Source: Pontibacter cellulosilyticus (lineage in GTDB: Bacteria; Bacteroidota; Bacteroidia; Cytophagales; Hymenobacteraceae). Taken from it: DNA of 64,000 nucleotides. Position 1 is the stretch's first letter. Each line of letters begins with the position of its first letter. The position numbers were made by a program, and so were the translations under genes. A model generated the notes under the pieces. The model ran no database searches. It worked only from the letters and a program-made list of their open reading frames with translations, and was not told the origin of the DNA. The stretch covers positions 1,628,413-1,692,412 of the forward strand of contig NZ_JACRVF010000001.1 of assembly GCF_014306105.1 (NCBI RefSeq), written 5' to 3'. This document shows positions 51,009 through 59,156 of this stretch, in pieces.

Positions 51009-51719
51009 ATGTACAACAAACTTCTCCCGGCCTCTGCTCTGCTATTGCTCTGTTGTGTGCCAGCTGTGAAAGCGCAACAAACTATTTCGAAGTTAGTGAT
51101 CAAGGAGAAGGAAGTATATCAAGTTGGACCTGACAACGTTTTGCTGGCAGACACGCTGGTCATGCACCGCAAAGCCTCTATCCAGTTTAATCCTGAGCTT
51201 CCAGCTTTTATCGGCGTAAATACAGCCTTTATTGGCAAAGACTGTAGGATAGTAGCAAAGGGTTTAGATGGCTCTCTCAGAAGAACCGGAGTCAGTGGAT
51301 CTGATGGCCAGAATGGAAGTAACATAGAAGCAAACATGCATTTTGAGACCTTAGGCAGCCTCACAATTGATGCCAGAGGAGGCAATGGAGATACAGGAGA
51401 AGATGGTGTAACGGAACTAGTCTCAACTACGAAAACAGACGGCGACGGCACTTACAAAAGTGCGGCCCCAGTGCGTGCCGCAAAGATAGGCAGAGCCGGC
51501 GGACGTGGCGGTAACGGCGGCAATGTTAAATTTACATACAGCACGTCAGGTCTTATTCTGAGGTTTAACCAGTACCGTAAGCAAAACGCAATTATTATTT
51601 TGCAAAAAGGCGGCACCGGCGGGAAACCCGGCAGGTATGGCAAAATTACCGGACAAGACGGAAAGGACGGTGAGGTTAAGTTGGTAAACATGAATTTACC
51701 AGGCAACAAAACAGAATAG
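51009..51719 (+). CDS. Secreted Gly-rich repeat protein
   Basis: 236 residues with a signal (ending VKAQ, ~residue 23). The mature part has collagen-like/hypothetical Gly-Asn-rich loops: GVSGSDGQNGSN, ARGGNGDTGEDG, AGGRGGNGGN and GGTGGKPGRYGKITGQDGKDGE. These look like beta-turn-rich fold edges, not collagen helices (no strict GXY over length). No enzyme motif. Envelope or extracellular role inferred. Confidence 0.65.
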   Translation: MYNKLLPASALLLLCCVPAVKAQQTISKLVIKEKEVYQVGPDNVLLADTLVMHRKASIQFNPELPAFIGVNTAFIGKDCRIVAKGLDGSLRRTGVSGSDGQNGSNIEANMHFETLGSLTIDARGGNGDTGEDGVTELVSTTKTDGDGTYKSAAPVRAAKIGRAGGRGGNGGNVKFTYSTSGLILRFNQYRKQNAIIILQKGGTGGKPGRYGKITGQDGKDGEVKLVNMNLPGNKTE

Positions 51720-51742
51720 GTTTTACAAACTTATACTTTATC

Positions 51743-51786
51743 AAACAGCTTCCTCCAGACGTTTTGCTGAAGGAGGCTGTTTTTTT
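51743..51786. terminator. Terminator between converging genes
   Basis: AAACAGCTTCCT (51743-51754) pairs with AGGAGGCTGTTT (one G-T wobble) ending at 51782, followed by T-run. Confidence 0.75.
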
Positions 51787-51790
51787 CAGA

Positions 51791-52975
51791 CTACTCTACC
51801 AAGTGAGGCACGAACTGTGAAAGGTTTGTGATAATTCCCTTTTCCCTCCTGAAACCGATGGCACATCCCTCTCCTGCCCAAAATACACCGGCCTGATATT
51901 GGTAGCCATTGCTGTCTTCGGGTAGGTCACACCAGCGTTGGTATACCTGCTGCTGCTTATCGTACTCGCCTTCTACTTTTGTTATACGCACTTTGTCTAC
52001 TACTTCCACACTCTGGCCTTCGCGCCCAAAGTATGGCTTGCGGATATACTTGCAGTTGAGCGGCTCTAAGTCGGTTTCTAAGAGCAGGGGGTGGTATGGG
52101 TAAGCTTTCCAGAGCCAGGCTAGCATGCCTTTGCTTTGGAAAAGCAATGTATAAGCCGGATTGGCTATAATTACGTTGCGCATACTGGCCAGGTAAGTCA
52201 GGCTTTTTAGTAGTTCCGGTTCCTCCCACGCAATCTGCTCCCAGGGCAGCAGCTTAAACAAAAACGGGAACTGCCGCCACTGCTCTGCTCCTACCTGGGC
52301 CCAAACTCCTTTTTCTGCTCCTTCAGTAGAAATGCTTACATCTTCTATAGGACACAAGTGCGCATCAAAACCAGCCTCTGAGGCAGCCTGGGCAATAACG
52401 GCACAGTTTGCCTGATCTTCGGCACTTGCACCAAGGTATGTTACCAGCAGCGCCGGAGCCAGATCATCATTTAGCATACGCCATGATTTTAGTTGCTCCA
52501 CCAATGCCTCATACAAACCGGAGTATTGGTTAGCGTCGTTTTTACCTGCAGCTGCCAGGCTAGCCCACTGCACCACAGCTGTTTCGGGTATAGAGGTGGC
52601 TGTATCTGCATTAAACTCGAGTAGTTTGGGTCCATCTGGTGTCTGAGCAAGGTCGAAGCGACCGTACAGGTGCCAGTGCCTGTCGTCGTTCCACGACTGG
52701 CGAAGCAACTCCCACAGGTTTTCAGGTATACCTAAAATTTTCAGAAACTCATCGGGCAGGTTTTCCGGTACAGCCTGTACCATCATGCCGTACAATGTGT
52801 CTGCGGCCTCTAATAAAGCTTCAGCCTCTTTTTCTGTTAGCACCACAGCCTCACCGGGCACGTAGTTGGCACAGCCATCTTCCACGCACCACTCCCAGCC
52901 AAGACCGCGCACCGCTGTTTCCACGTCACCGGTGTGGCTGGTTAAGCGTACTTGAGATTTCCCTTTATCAAGCAT
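51791..52975 (-). CDS. Glutathionylspermidine synthase-like ATP-grasp protein
   Basis: 394 residues from the ATG at 52975; a GTG at 53050 gives a 25-residue extension that is not family-like. GSP_synth family: LYGRFDLAQTPDGPKLLEFN, DTATSIPETAVVQW, KYIRKPYFGREGQSVEVV and AGVFWAGEG. ATP-grasp amide ligases of this type (YgiC/YjfC-like) have unknown substrates because they lack the amidase half. The next upstream gene is a small lipoprotein, a pairing seen for YgiB/YgiC in other bacteria. Confidence 0.88.
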   Translation of the reverse strand: MLDKGKSQVRLTSHTGDVETAVRGLGWEWCVEDGCANYVPGEAVVLTEKEAEALLEAADTLYGMMVQAVPENLPDEFLKILGIPENLWELLRQSWNDDRHWHLYGRFDLAQTPDGPKLLEFNADTATSIPETAVVQWASLAAAGKNDANQYSGLYEALVEQLKSWRMLNDDLAPALLVTYLGASAEDQANCAVIAQAASEAGFDAHLCPIEDVSISTEGAEKGVWAQVGAEQWRQFPFLFKLLPWEQIAWEEPELLKSLTYLASMRNVIIANPAYTLLFQSKGMLAWLWKAYPYHPLLLETDLEPLNCKYIRKPYFGREGQSVEVVDKVRITKVEGEYDKQQQVYQRWCDLPEDSNGYQYQAGVFWAGEGCAIGFRREKGIITNLSQFVPHLVE

Positions 52976-53092
52976 GAATTTCACCTTAGGATAAGTATAA
53001 TTTGGCAGCGCTGCAGCTGAACAAAAATCTTGGAGTATAGTAGCACACACTGTGCTGTCATACGCACAAACTAATAGCTAAGAAAAGATACC

Positions 53093-53641
53093 TTATGCAC
53101 CGGCTCCGCTGCTACGTCCACGGAAGAATCCGCTTCTGCCTGAGCGAGGAGCAGTTGCCTGCTGGCGATACGTTTGCACATTCTGGCGCCAGGCGGTGGT
53201 ATTGTTTACCAGTCCGGGGTTAGCATAATAAGCCGGATTGGGCGCAGACATGCGTCCGGCCATAAACCCCATTCCACTCCACCACAGCACACTGCCCAAT
53301 CCAAAGCCGCCATGTCTGTACGTTTCCTGGTTGTTCGCCAACTCCTGCATTCTGTTCTCCAGCGCAAGGCCTTGTAAAGTATCTATTCTGCCGTCATTGT
53401 ACTTTAAAATAGCCATACTATTACCAGGAGTTGTAGTGCGCTCATCGGTAATCTTCCATTGGTCAGGAGCCTCTTCGGTTAGCTCAGTAACGATTCCGTC
53501 TGGCACGGCCACCTCATCGCCTGTCCTCCACTCGTCCTGCTGGTTTCTGTTATCGCAACTGGTAAGTCCCATACAGGCGGCTGCCGCAACTATAAAAGCG
53601 TTGCGCTTAAAGTCGCCAATGGTCAGGTATCGCTTTTTCAT
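53093..53641 (-). CDS. Lipoprotein partner of GSP-synthase-like enzyme (YgiB/UPF0323-type)
   Basis: 182 residues. Lipobox LTSC (~residue 29). Mature part has an acidic start, PDGIVTELTEEAPDQWKITDE, NGRIDTLQGLALENRMQEL, a Gly/Trp-rich stretch HGGFGLGSVLWWSGMGFMAG and an Arg/Ser/Gly-rich tail (RSGRSGFFRGRSSG). The hydrophobic-Gly centre and basic C-terminus resemble the DUF1190/UPF0323 lipoproteins found next to GSP-synthase-like genes. The C-terminal tail may be the ligase's target; that is inference. Confidence 0.72.
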   Translation of the reverse strand: MKKRYLTIGDFKRNAFIVAAAACMGLTSCDNRNQQDEWRTGDEVAVPDGIVTELTEEAPDQWKITDERTTTPGNSMAILKYNDGRIDTLQGLALENRMQELANNQETYRHGGFGLGSVLWWSGMGFMAGRMSAPNPAYYANPGLVNNTTAWRQNVQTYRQQATAPRSGRSGFFRGRSSGAGA

Positions 53642-53811
53642 CAGAATTTATGCTTGGATGGTTTACAGATAAATATTTTACGCAGAATTACCTGCATACG
53701 GACAGATTTATACTTCAGTGAGCCAATCCTCGGAAACAAAGAGTGATACTGCGTCTGTATTTATAAATCAGATACTACACTAATCAATTAATAACTGCCG
53801 TCGCGCGCAAT

Positions 53812-54627
53812 TTACTCCCACAGCGGGTAATGCTCCAGGTGCACCTGCCGCTTAAAGAAGATGCGGGTACTTTCCTCAAAGGACCGGGTAAAATCAGACA
53901 CATAAAAATGGTGCTCGCCAACCAGTTTATCGGATGCCAGGTTGTTAGCCTCCAGATAGTCTTTTACTTGTTGTGCAACAATCTGGCTTGCATCTAGCAC
54001 ATCCACTTTCCCTTTGTAGTAGTTCTCTATCTGCTTTTTAATAAGCGGATAATGTGTACAGCCAAGTATAAGTGCCTCAATATTATCCAGGTCAGGATCT
54101 GAGAGGTAAGCATGTATAACGCTCTCAGAGATGGAGTCGTTAAAGAAGCCTTCCTCTATCATGGCAGCCAACAAAGGAGTGGCATGCGATTTCAGCTCAA
54201 TGTTATGTCCTAATTCGTCTACTTTTTTGCGGTATATATTGGAATTTACCGTCTGCTTAGTACCAATCAACCCAATCGTCTTATCCGGGTAAGTCCGACC
54301 AATGTAGGATACGATGGGATCTATTACATTTAGTACTTTGGCTTTGCTACCAACATATTCCTTCACTAGATCGTATGCTGCCGCTGAGGCCGAGTTACAG
54401 GCTATAAGTATAACTTTACAGTTTTGCTTTATCAGCAGATCGCAGATTTTAACAGCATAGGCTTGTATAGCTGCTGTAGATTTATCGCCGTAAGGCAGGT
54501 GGGCTGTATCGCCGAAGTAAACTATCCGTTCGTTGGGCAACACATTGGTAATAGCCTGCGCAACAGTAAGTCCGCCAATACCGCTATCGAATATGCCAAT
54601 GGGCCTGTATTTCTTTTCTAACGTCAT
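53812..54627 (-). CDS. murI: Glutamate racemase
   Basis: 271 residues; IGIFDSGIGGLTV, FGDTAHLPYGDKS, ACNSASAAA (first catalytic Cys) and LGCTHYPLI (second catalytic Cys) identify MurI, which supplies D-Glu for peptidoglycan. The gene is monocistronic. The 298-bp gap after it (54628-54925) is AT-rich with a CACCTGGC...GCCAG-type hairpin and no gene. Confidence 0.95.
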   Translation of the reverse strand: MTLEKKYRPIGIFDSGIGGLTVAQAITNVLPNERIVYFGDTAHLPYGDKSTAAIQAYAVKICDLLIKQNCKVILIACNSASAAAYDLVKEYVGSKAKVLNVIDPIVSYIGRTYPDKTIGLIGTKQTVNSNIYRKKVDELGHNIELKSHATPLLAAMIEEGFFNDSISESVIHAYLSDPDLDNIEALILGCTHYPLIKKQIENYYKGKVDVLDASQIVAQQVKDYLEANNLASDKLVGEHHFYVSDFTRSFEESTRIFFKRQVHLEHYPLWE

Positions 54628-54925
54628 CTGAAGCGAAGTTATGGTAAAAAGAAACCAAAACGAACGTTCACATTTAAATTATATACTTTTACATAATAAT
54701 GATGTTAAAGTGAATGTTTTTGGTGTTACTTAAGTTCTACATGCGAAGGATATAATACTATAGCATTTTTCTATATATAATTTTTGTCAAATAATTTGTT
54801 GGTTTAAAACAAATTCATAATTTCACAATCACAACGCCACACCTGGCCGATAAAGCCAGCCTGCCACAGGTGATCACATGCTTCCAGAATACTCCAAACT
54901 TACATTTTAACCATCAGGAGCCCTT

Positions 54926-55429
54926 ATGCAATCTGCACTTACCATACCTAACCCTACCGTAAAACGGACATCATTGTATGGCAGCTTATCCAACAGATTG
55001 GTTTCATTTTTAGTCGATACTTCGCTCCTGGTATTTTGGTATACGATTATCCTGTATTCCACTGCCGGTGAAACACAGCAGCTCTATACCTGGAAAGACC
55101 TGCTGAACGATGGCGGATTTAGCCTTGGCGAAGTATGGGCAGTGTTTAAAATGCTGTTCTTCAACATTTACCTGCCAGTGCTCCATTGGCTATACTATAC
55201 GCTGCTCGAATCATCGCCTAAGCAGGCAACTATCGGTAAATTTACTTTAGGATTAAAAGTGACAGACTTGCGAGGCAAGCGCATCAGTTTTGCGCAGGCA
55301 AACCTTCGTTACTTCTCCAAAATTGTATCAGCTGTGCCTCTTTTGCTGGGCTTTTTACTTATACTTACTACCAGGCGCCGCCAAATGCTGCACGATTACC
55401 TGGCGCGCACCGTTGTGGTAACAGACTAA
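54926..55429 (+). CDS. RDD family membrane protein
   Basis: 167 residues, three helices, with SNRLVSFLVDTSLLVFWY, GKFTLGLKVTDLRGKRISF and ARTVVVTD, the RDD layout (Arg-Asp conserved near N-terminus reads RLVSFLVD). Function unclear; transport or stress roles have been suggested for the family. Confidence 0.85.
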   Translation: MQSALTIPNPTVKRTSLYGSLSNRLVSFLVDTSLLVFWYTIILYSTAGETQQLYTWKDLLNDGGFSLGEVWAVFKMLFFNIYLPVLHWLYYTLLESSPKQATIGKFTLGLKVTDLRGKRISFAQANLRYFSKIVSAVPLLLGFLLILTTRRRQMLHDYLARTVVVTD

Positions 55430-55462
55430 GCCTTTACTAAAAAATTGTACTTTTAACGCACC

Positions 55463-55513
55463 CCTTTCTTATATGCTCGTATAACATAAGTGTATAACAA
55501 GTAAGAAAGGAGG
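55463..55513 (+). promoter_or_regulatory. Hairpin able to mask the Shine-Dalgarno of SPW gene
   Basis: CCTTTCTTA (55463-55471) is the reverse complement of TAAGAAAGG (55502-55510), which overlaps the strong SD AAAGGAGG (55506-55513). Spacing of the SD to ATG 55520 is 6 bases. Pairing would hide the SD; opening would expose it. Confidence 0.6.
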
Positions 55514-55519
55514 ATTGTG

Positions 55520-55909
55520 ATGAGATTTATTCCAACCCGCTTTCATGGCATTTTGGACTATGTGGTGGGATTATTATTTATAGTTGCACCTTGGCTATTT
55601 GATTTTTCAGACGTTACGTATGCTACCTGGATTATGGTAGCCGCAGGTGTACTTGTACTGCTTCAGACTGTTTTTACAGATTTTGAAGTTGGTTTAGTGC
55701 GAAAGATACCGATGCAGTCACATTTAATGGTTGATTTTGGCCTTGGTGTAATCTTGGCCCTGTCGCCCTGGATGCTTAATTTTGACGAGCAGGTATTTAT
55801 GCCGCACTTAATTGGTGGTTTATTTGCCATACTTGCCTCGCTTACTACACACCGTGTACCAAGCAGGGCTTACAACACCCAACATGCGCACGAAGATACC
55901 ATGCGCTAG
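55520..55909 (+). CDS. SPW repeat membrane protein
   Basis: 129 residues with SPW-type repeats: HGILDYVVGLLFIVAPWLFDF and LVDFGLGVILALSPWMLNF (split), four helices. ATG at 55520 is preferred over GTG 55517 owing to the strong SD AAAGGAGG. SPW proteins are small membrane proteins linked with stress in some bacteria. Their role here is unknown. Confidence 0.85.
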   Translation: MRFIPTRFHGILDYVVGLLFIVAPWLFDFSDVTYATWIMVAAGVLVLLQTVFTDFEVGLVRKIPMQSHLMVDFGLGVILALSPWMLNFDEQVFMPHLIGGLFAILASLTTHRVPSRAYNTQHAHEDTMR

Positions 55910-55935
55910 TTAATTTAGAAGTTTACATGTAAAAC

Positions 55936-55970
55936 AACAGGCTGGCCTTTGGTCGGCCTGTTTTATTTTG
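55936..55970 (+). terminator. Terminator of SPW gene
   Basis: AACAGGC (55936-55942) pairs with GCCTGTT (55956-55962) with an inner GCC/GGT step, then TTATTTT. Confidence 0.8.
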
Positions 55971-55994
55971 CCTTCGCCTCTGGATATTAATCCC

Positions 55995-56002
55995 TAAATT
56001 TG
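55995..56002 (+). promoter_or_regulatory. -7 promoter element of ABC-F gene
   Basis: TAAATTTG fits TAnnTTTG and ends 4 bases before the ATG at 56007, so the mRNA may be leaderless. Confidence 0.55.
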
Positions 56003-56006
56003 CCTT

Positions 56007-57881
56007 ATGAATTTCTTATCAGCAGAAAATATTGCGAAAAGCTTTGGCGAACGCTGGCTTTTCAAGAATCTGAACTTTGGCATTAGCCAGGGCCAGCGCG
56101 TAGCCCTTGTAGGGGTAAACGGTTCTGGCAAAACCACATTGCTTAACGTACTGGCAGGCAAACTACCACCCGATGAGGGCAGCGTGAGCGTGCGCAAAGA
56201 AGTTAGCATAGGTTATTTGGGCCAAAATCCGGAGTTTGAGGAGGAGCTAACTGTGCAGCAGAACATTTTCTCGATGCAGAACGAAACGCTGGAGCTGATA
56301 AGCCAATATGAGGCCGCCATTGCCAATCCAAATACAAGCGCAGAGAAAATGCAGCAACTGATGGAGCGCATGGACGAACTGCAGGCCTGGGATTTTGAGG
56401 TAAAAGTAAAGCAGATCCTCTCTAAGCTGGGCATTAACAACCTGAATGCGAAAATAAAGCACCTTTCGGGAGGGCAGCGCAAACGAGTGGCTATGGCGCG
56501 CGTGCTGATAGAAGAGCCGGATATGCTTATCCTGGATGAGCCTACCAACCACCTTGATTTGGACACTATCGAGTGGCTGGAGGGTATACTGAGCACCCAA
56601 AACTCTACCTTGCTAATGGTAACGCACGACCGTTACTTTTTAGATAAAGTTGCCAACGAAGTAGCTGAACTCGACAACGGCCAGATTTATACTTACAAAG
56701 GCAACTACAGCTATTTTGTTGAGAAAAAAGCGGAACGGGAAGAAAGCGCAGCCGCCGAAACCGAAAAGGCCCGCAACCTGATGCGCAAAGAGCTGGACTG
56801 GATTCGCCGCCAGCCAAAAGCCCGGGGCACTAAAGCCAAGTATAGAGTAGATGCTTTTGAAGAGTTAAAGGAAAAAGCAGCCAAGAAAACTACCGGCCCT
56901 CAACTGGAGCTATCGGTAAAGACAACGCGACAGGGTGGCAAGATCATCGAAGTGGAGCATATCTCTAAGTCTTTTGGCGAAAAGAAGATTGTGGACGACT
57001 TCAGCTATGTGTTTAAGAAAAAGGATCGCATAGGCATTGTGGGACCAAACGGTGCAGGCAAGTCTACGTTCCTGAACATGCTGGTAGGTAACTTAACCCC
57101 TGATGCTGGTGTGATAGATGCAGGCCAGACCACGGTATTCGGATATTATACCCAGGATGAGTTGGAGTATAAAGACGACCAGCGCGTAATTGACATTGTA
57201 AAGGATATTGCCGAAGTAGTGGAGATGGCCAACGGCGAGGTGATCACAGCCAGCCAGTTTTTGCAGCACTTCCAGTTTGCGCCACCGCAGCAGTATACAT
57301 TTGTGAGCAAGCTGAGTGGTGGTGAAAAACGCCGCCTGCAATTGCTTCGTGTGCTCATTAAAAACCCGAACTTCCTGATTCTCGATGAGCCAACCAACGA
57401 CCTTGACATCATTACGCTCAACATCTTAGAGGATTTCCTGCTCAACTTCGGAGGGTGTTTGCTTATCGTAAGCCACGACCGCTATTTTATGGACAGGCTG
57501 GTGGAGCATCTGTTTGTTTTTGAGGGTGAAGGAAAAATCCGCAACTTCCCGGGCAACTACACCGATTACCGTGAGTGGCAGAAGGAGCAAGAGAAGCTGG
57601 AGCAGGAAACAAAACCTGCAGCCGCACCGGCACCCGAGAAAAAGCAGGAGCAGCCAAATAACAAGCGCAAGGCCACTTATAACGAGAAAAAGGAGTATGA
57701 GCGCTTAGAGCAGGAAATAGAGCAAATGGAATCTCGTAAAAACGAGATCATCGAAACGATGAACAGTGGCAGTGTTACAGACCATGAAACTATAAAATCG
57801 TTGGCCACTGAGCTTAAAAGTATAGACGAGCAGCTGGAAGAGAAAGAATTCAGGTGGCTTGAGTTGGCAGAGCTGATGTAA
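56007..57881 (+). CDS. ABC-F family ATPase (Uup-like)
   Basis: 624 residues: two ABC domains with Walker A GVNGSGKTT (~36-44) and GPNGAGKST (~350-358), signatures LSGGQRKRVA and LSGGEKRRLQ, Walker B LDEPTNHLD and LDEPTNDLD, the ABC-F linker between (~235-310), and a C-terminal coiled coil (~555-620) with EKKEYERLEQEIEQMESRK. No membrane domain. ABC-F proteins act at the ribosome or DNA-binding (Uup). The C-terminal coiled coil favours the Uup subfamily. Confidence 0.92.
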   Translation: MNFLSAENIAKSFGERWLFKNLNFGISQGQRVALVGVNGSGKTTLLNVLAGKLPPDEGSVSVRKEVSIGYLGQNPEFEEELTVQQNIFSMQNETLELISQYEAAIANPNTSAEKMQQLMERMDELQAWDFEVKVKQILSKLGINNLNAKIKHLSGGQRKRVAMARVLIEEPDMLILDEPTNHLDLDTIEWLEGILSTQNSTLLMVTHDRYFLDKVANEVAELDNGQIYTYKGNYSYFVEKKAEREESAAAETEKARNLMRKELDWIRRQPKARGTKAKYRVDAFEELKEKAAKKTTGPQLELSVKTTRQGGKIIEVEHISKSFGEKKIVDDFSYVFKKKDRIGIVGPNGAGKSTFLNMLVGNLTPDAGVIDAGQTTVFGYYTQDELEYKDDQRVIDIVKDIAEVVEMANGEVITASQFLQHFQFAPPQQYTFVSKLSGGEKRRLQLLRVLIKNPNFLILDEPTNDLDIITLNILEDFLLNFGGCLLIVSHDRYFMDRLVEHLFVFEGEGKIRNFPGNYTDYREWQKEQEKLEQETKPAAAPAPEKKQEQPNNKRKATYNEKKEYERLEQEIEQMESRKNEIIETMNSGSVTDHETIKSLATELKSIDEQLEEKEFRWLELAELM

Positions 57882-57904
57882 TTATTAAACTCATTATCAA
57901 GTAT

Positions 57905-57946
57905 AAAAAGAAGGCTGGCAATTCATATTGTCAGTCTTCTCTTTTT
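57905..57946. terminator. Terminator between converging genes
   Basis: AGAAGGCTGGCAAT (57909-57922) pairs with ATTGTCAGTCTTCT (57927-57940) with two wobble positions, then CTTTTT. Confidence 0.8.
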
Positions 57947-57950
57947 GGTG

Positions 57951-59081
57951 CTAATCCAGCCCTTTTACCACCACGTTCATACGCTCATTTTGCTGTCCTG
58001 CCTTTACAATGTGCCGCTCAAAGTCTTTGGGCTTGTTTATTATTTCATAGAAGTCGTCCAGGTACTTCAGCGTCTGCTTTTTATACTTCTCGTCGAGTAG
58101 CGACGTAGCATATACCTGGTAAAAGGCCTCTTTGCGGTTATTAAAAAACGGTACGAGCTCCTCCAGCACCTCCTCCGGAAAACTGTAGCCCCTGAAGATC
58201 CGCTGCCTTACACTGGTAATGCCAATTTCGGGTGGAGGCTTGGCGTAGGGTGGCATCACGATGCCCGTATAGTCAAAGTCGTAGGGCACAGGAACAGGTT
58301 TGCCATAGGCTGTAACGTATAGCAGCAAGATGTTATGGCGATACGGCACAGACCAGTCGGTGTTGCCTATCATAAACTGGAAAAGAGCCAGCTTTGCCAT
58401 GGTACGGTCATCGGTGGCATCCATCCTGATCAGCAGCTCTTTTGCCATAATAGTACCTTTGCTTCTGTCTGCCAGCGACTCCGTTTCTTCTATTAGAAAA
58501 GCATAGCTGCTGGTAGTTTTTTTGCTGCCCTGCACATCCTCATAATCTATCAGGCAAAGGCGTACTTTATAGCTGTGGTGGGTAACAATATTGTATAGTT
58601 TGTACACAAGATACTCTCGCATCACATATTTCTCACCGATGCAATGCGTAACCAGCTTTAATTTATCAACACCTGCAAAAGCCGTTAGCTCCACCTTTTT
58701 TTTAGGAAAATTCAGCAGCAAGGGTGGGAATTTACACACACTTGGGTCGCGGCGGTGGTTACCTCTCACACGCACTTTCAGGTTTACCGAGGTAATTTTA
58801 CCGTTTTGCTCCTGGTACTGGATCGTAGCCGGATGATAGCTTCTCTCATCGCCACGGTCTTTTAAAAGTGCTTTGTAATCAATTAGCAGCTTAAAGCGAA
58901 GCACATCCTCGCTGGCAAAAAGATCAGTTTGAGAAATAGGAGCAATGTGTGCTGCCTGCAGTGGAGTCGATAAAGTATAAAGTGGGTCTGGCTGGGCAAA
59001 AGCGGTAGAGGCTAATAAAAACAACTTTAAATAGGCAAGGCAGCAAACCTTTAAATAACCCGCTTTACGCATCCACCTCAT
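57951..59081 (-). CDS. Secreted protein with CotH-kinase-like motifs
   Basis: 376 residues with a signal peptide (SAFAQ, ~residue 30). Mature part contains VNLKVRVRGNHRRDPSVCKFP (nucleotide-loop like), ALFQFMIGNTDWSVPYRHN (catalytic-loop like Asp and Asn) and VPVPYDFDYTG (metal-binding Asp). The order fits CotH-type atypical protein kinases and related HipA-like folds, but no search was possible. Cys in DPSVCKFP may be structural. Function unknown. Confidence 0.68.
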   Translation of the reverse strand: MRWMRKAGYLKVCCLAYLKLFLLASTAFAQPDPLYTLSTPLQAAHIAPISQTDLFASEDVLRFKLLIDYKALLKDRGDERSYHPATIQYQEQNGKITSVNLKVRVRGNHRRDPSVCKFPPLLLNFPKKKVELTAFAGVDKLKLVTHCIGEKYVMREYLVYKLYNIVTHHSYKVRLCLIDYEDVQGSKKTTSSYAFLIEETESLADRSKGTIMAKELLIRMDATDDRTMAKLALFQFMIGNTDWSVPYRHNILLLYVTAYGKPVPVPYDFDYTGIVMPPYAKPPPEIGITSVRQRIFRGYSFPEEVLEELVPFFNNRKEAFYQVYATSLLDEKYKKQTLKYLDDFYEIINKPKDFERHIVKAGQQNERMNVVVKGLD

Positions 59082-59156
59082 ACTTTCATGCTCTACTTTC
59101 CAACACCATGCATCGTCCCTTCTTTTAGTTAAGCAGTTACCTAAGTTATTCGTAAA

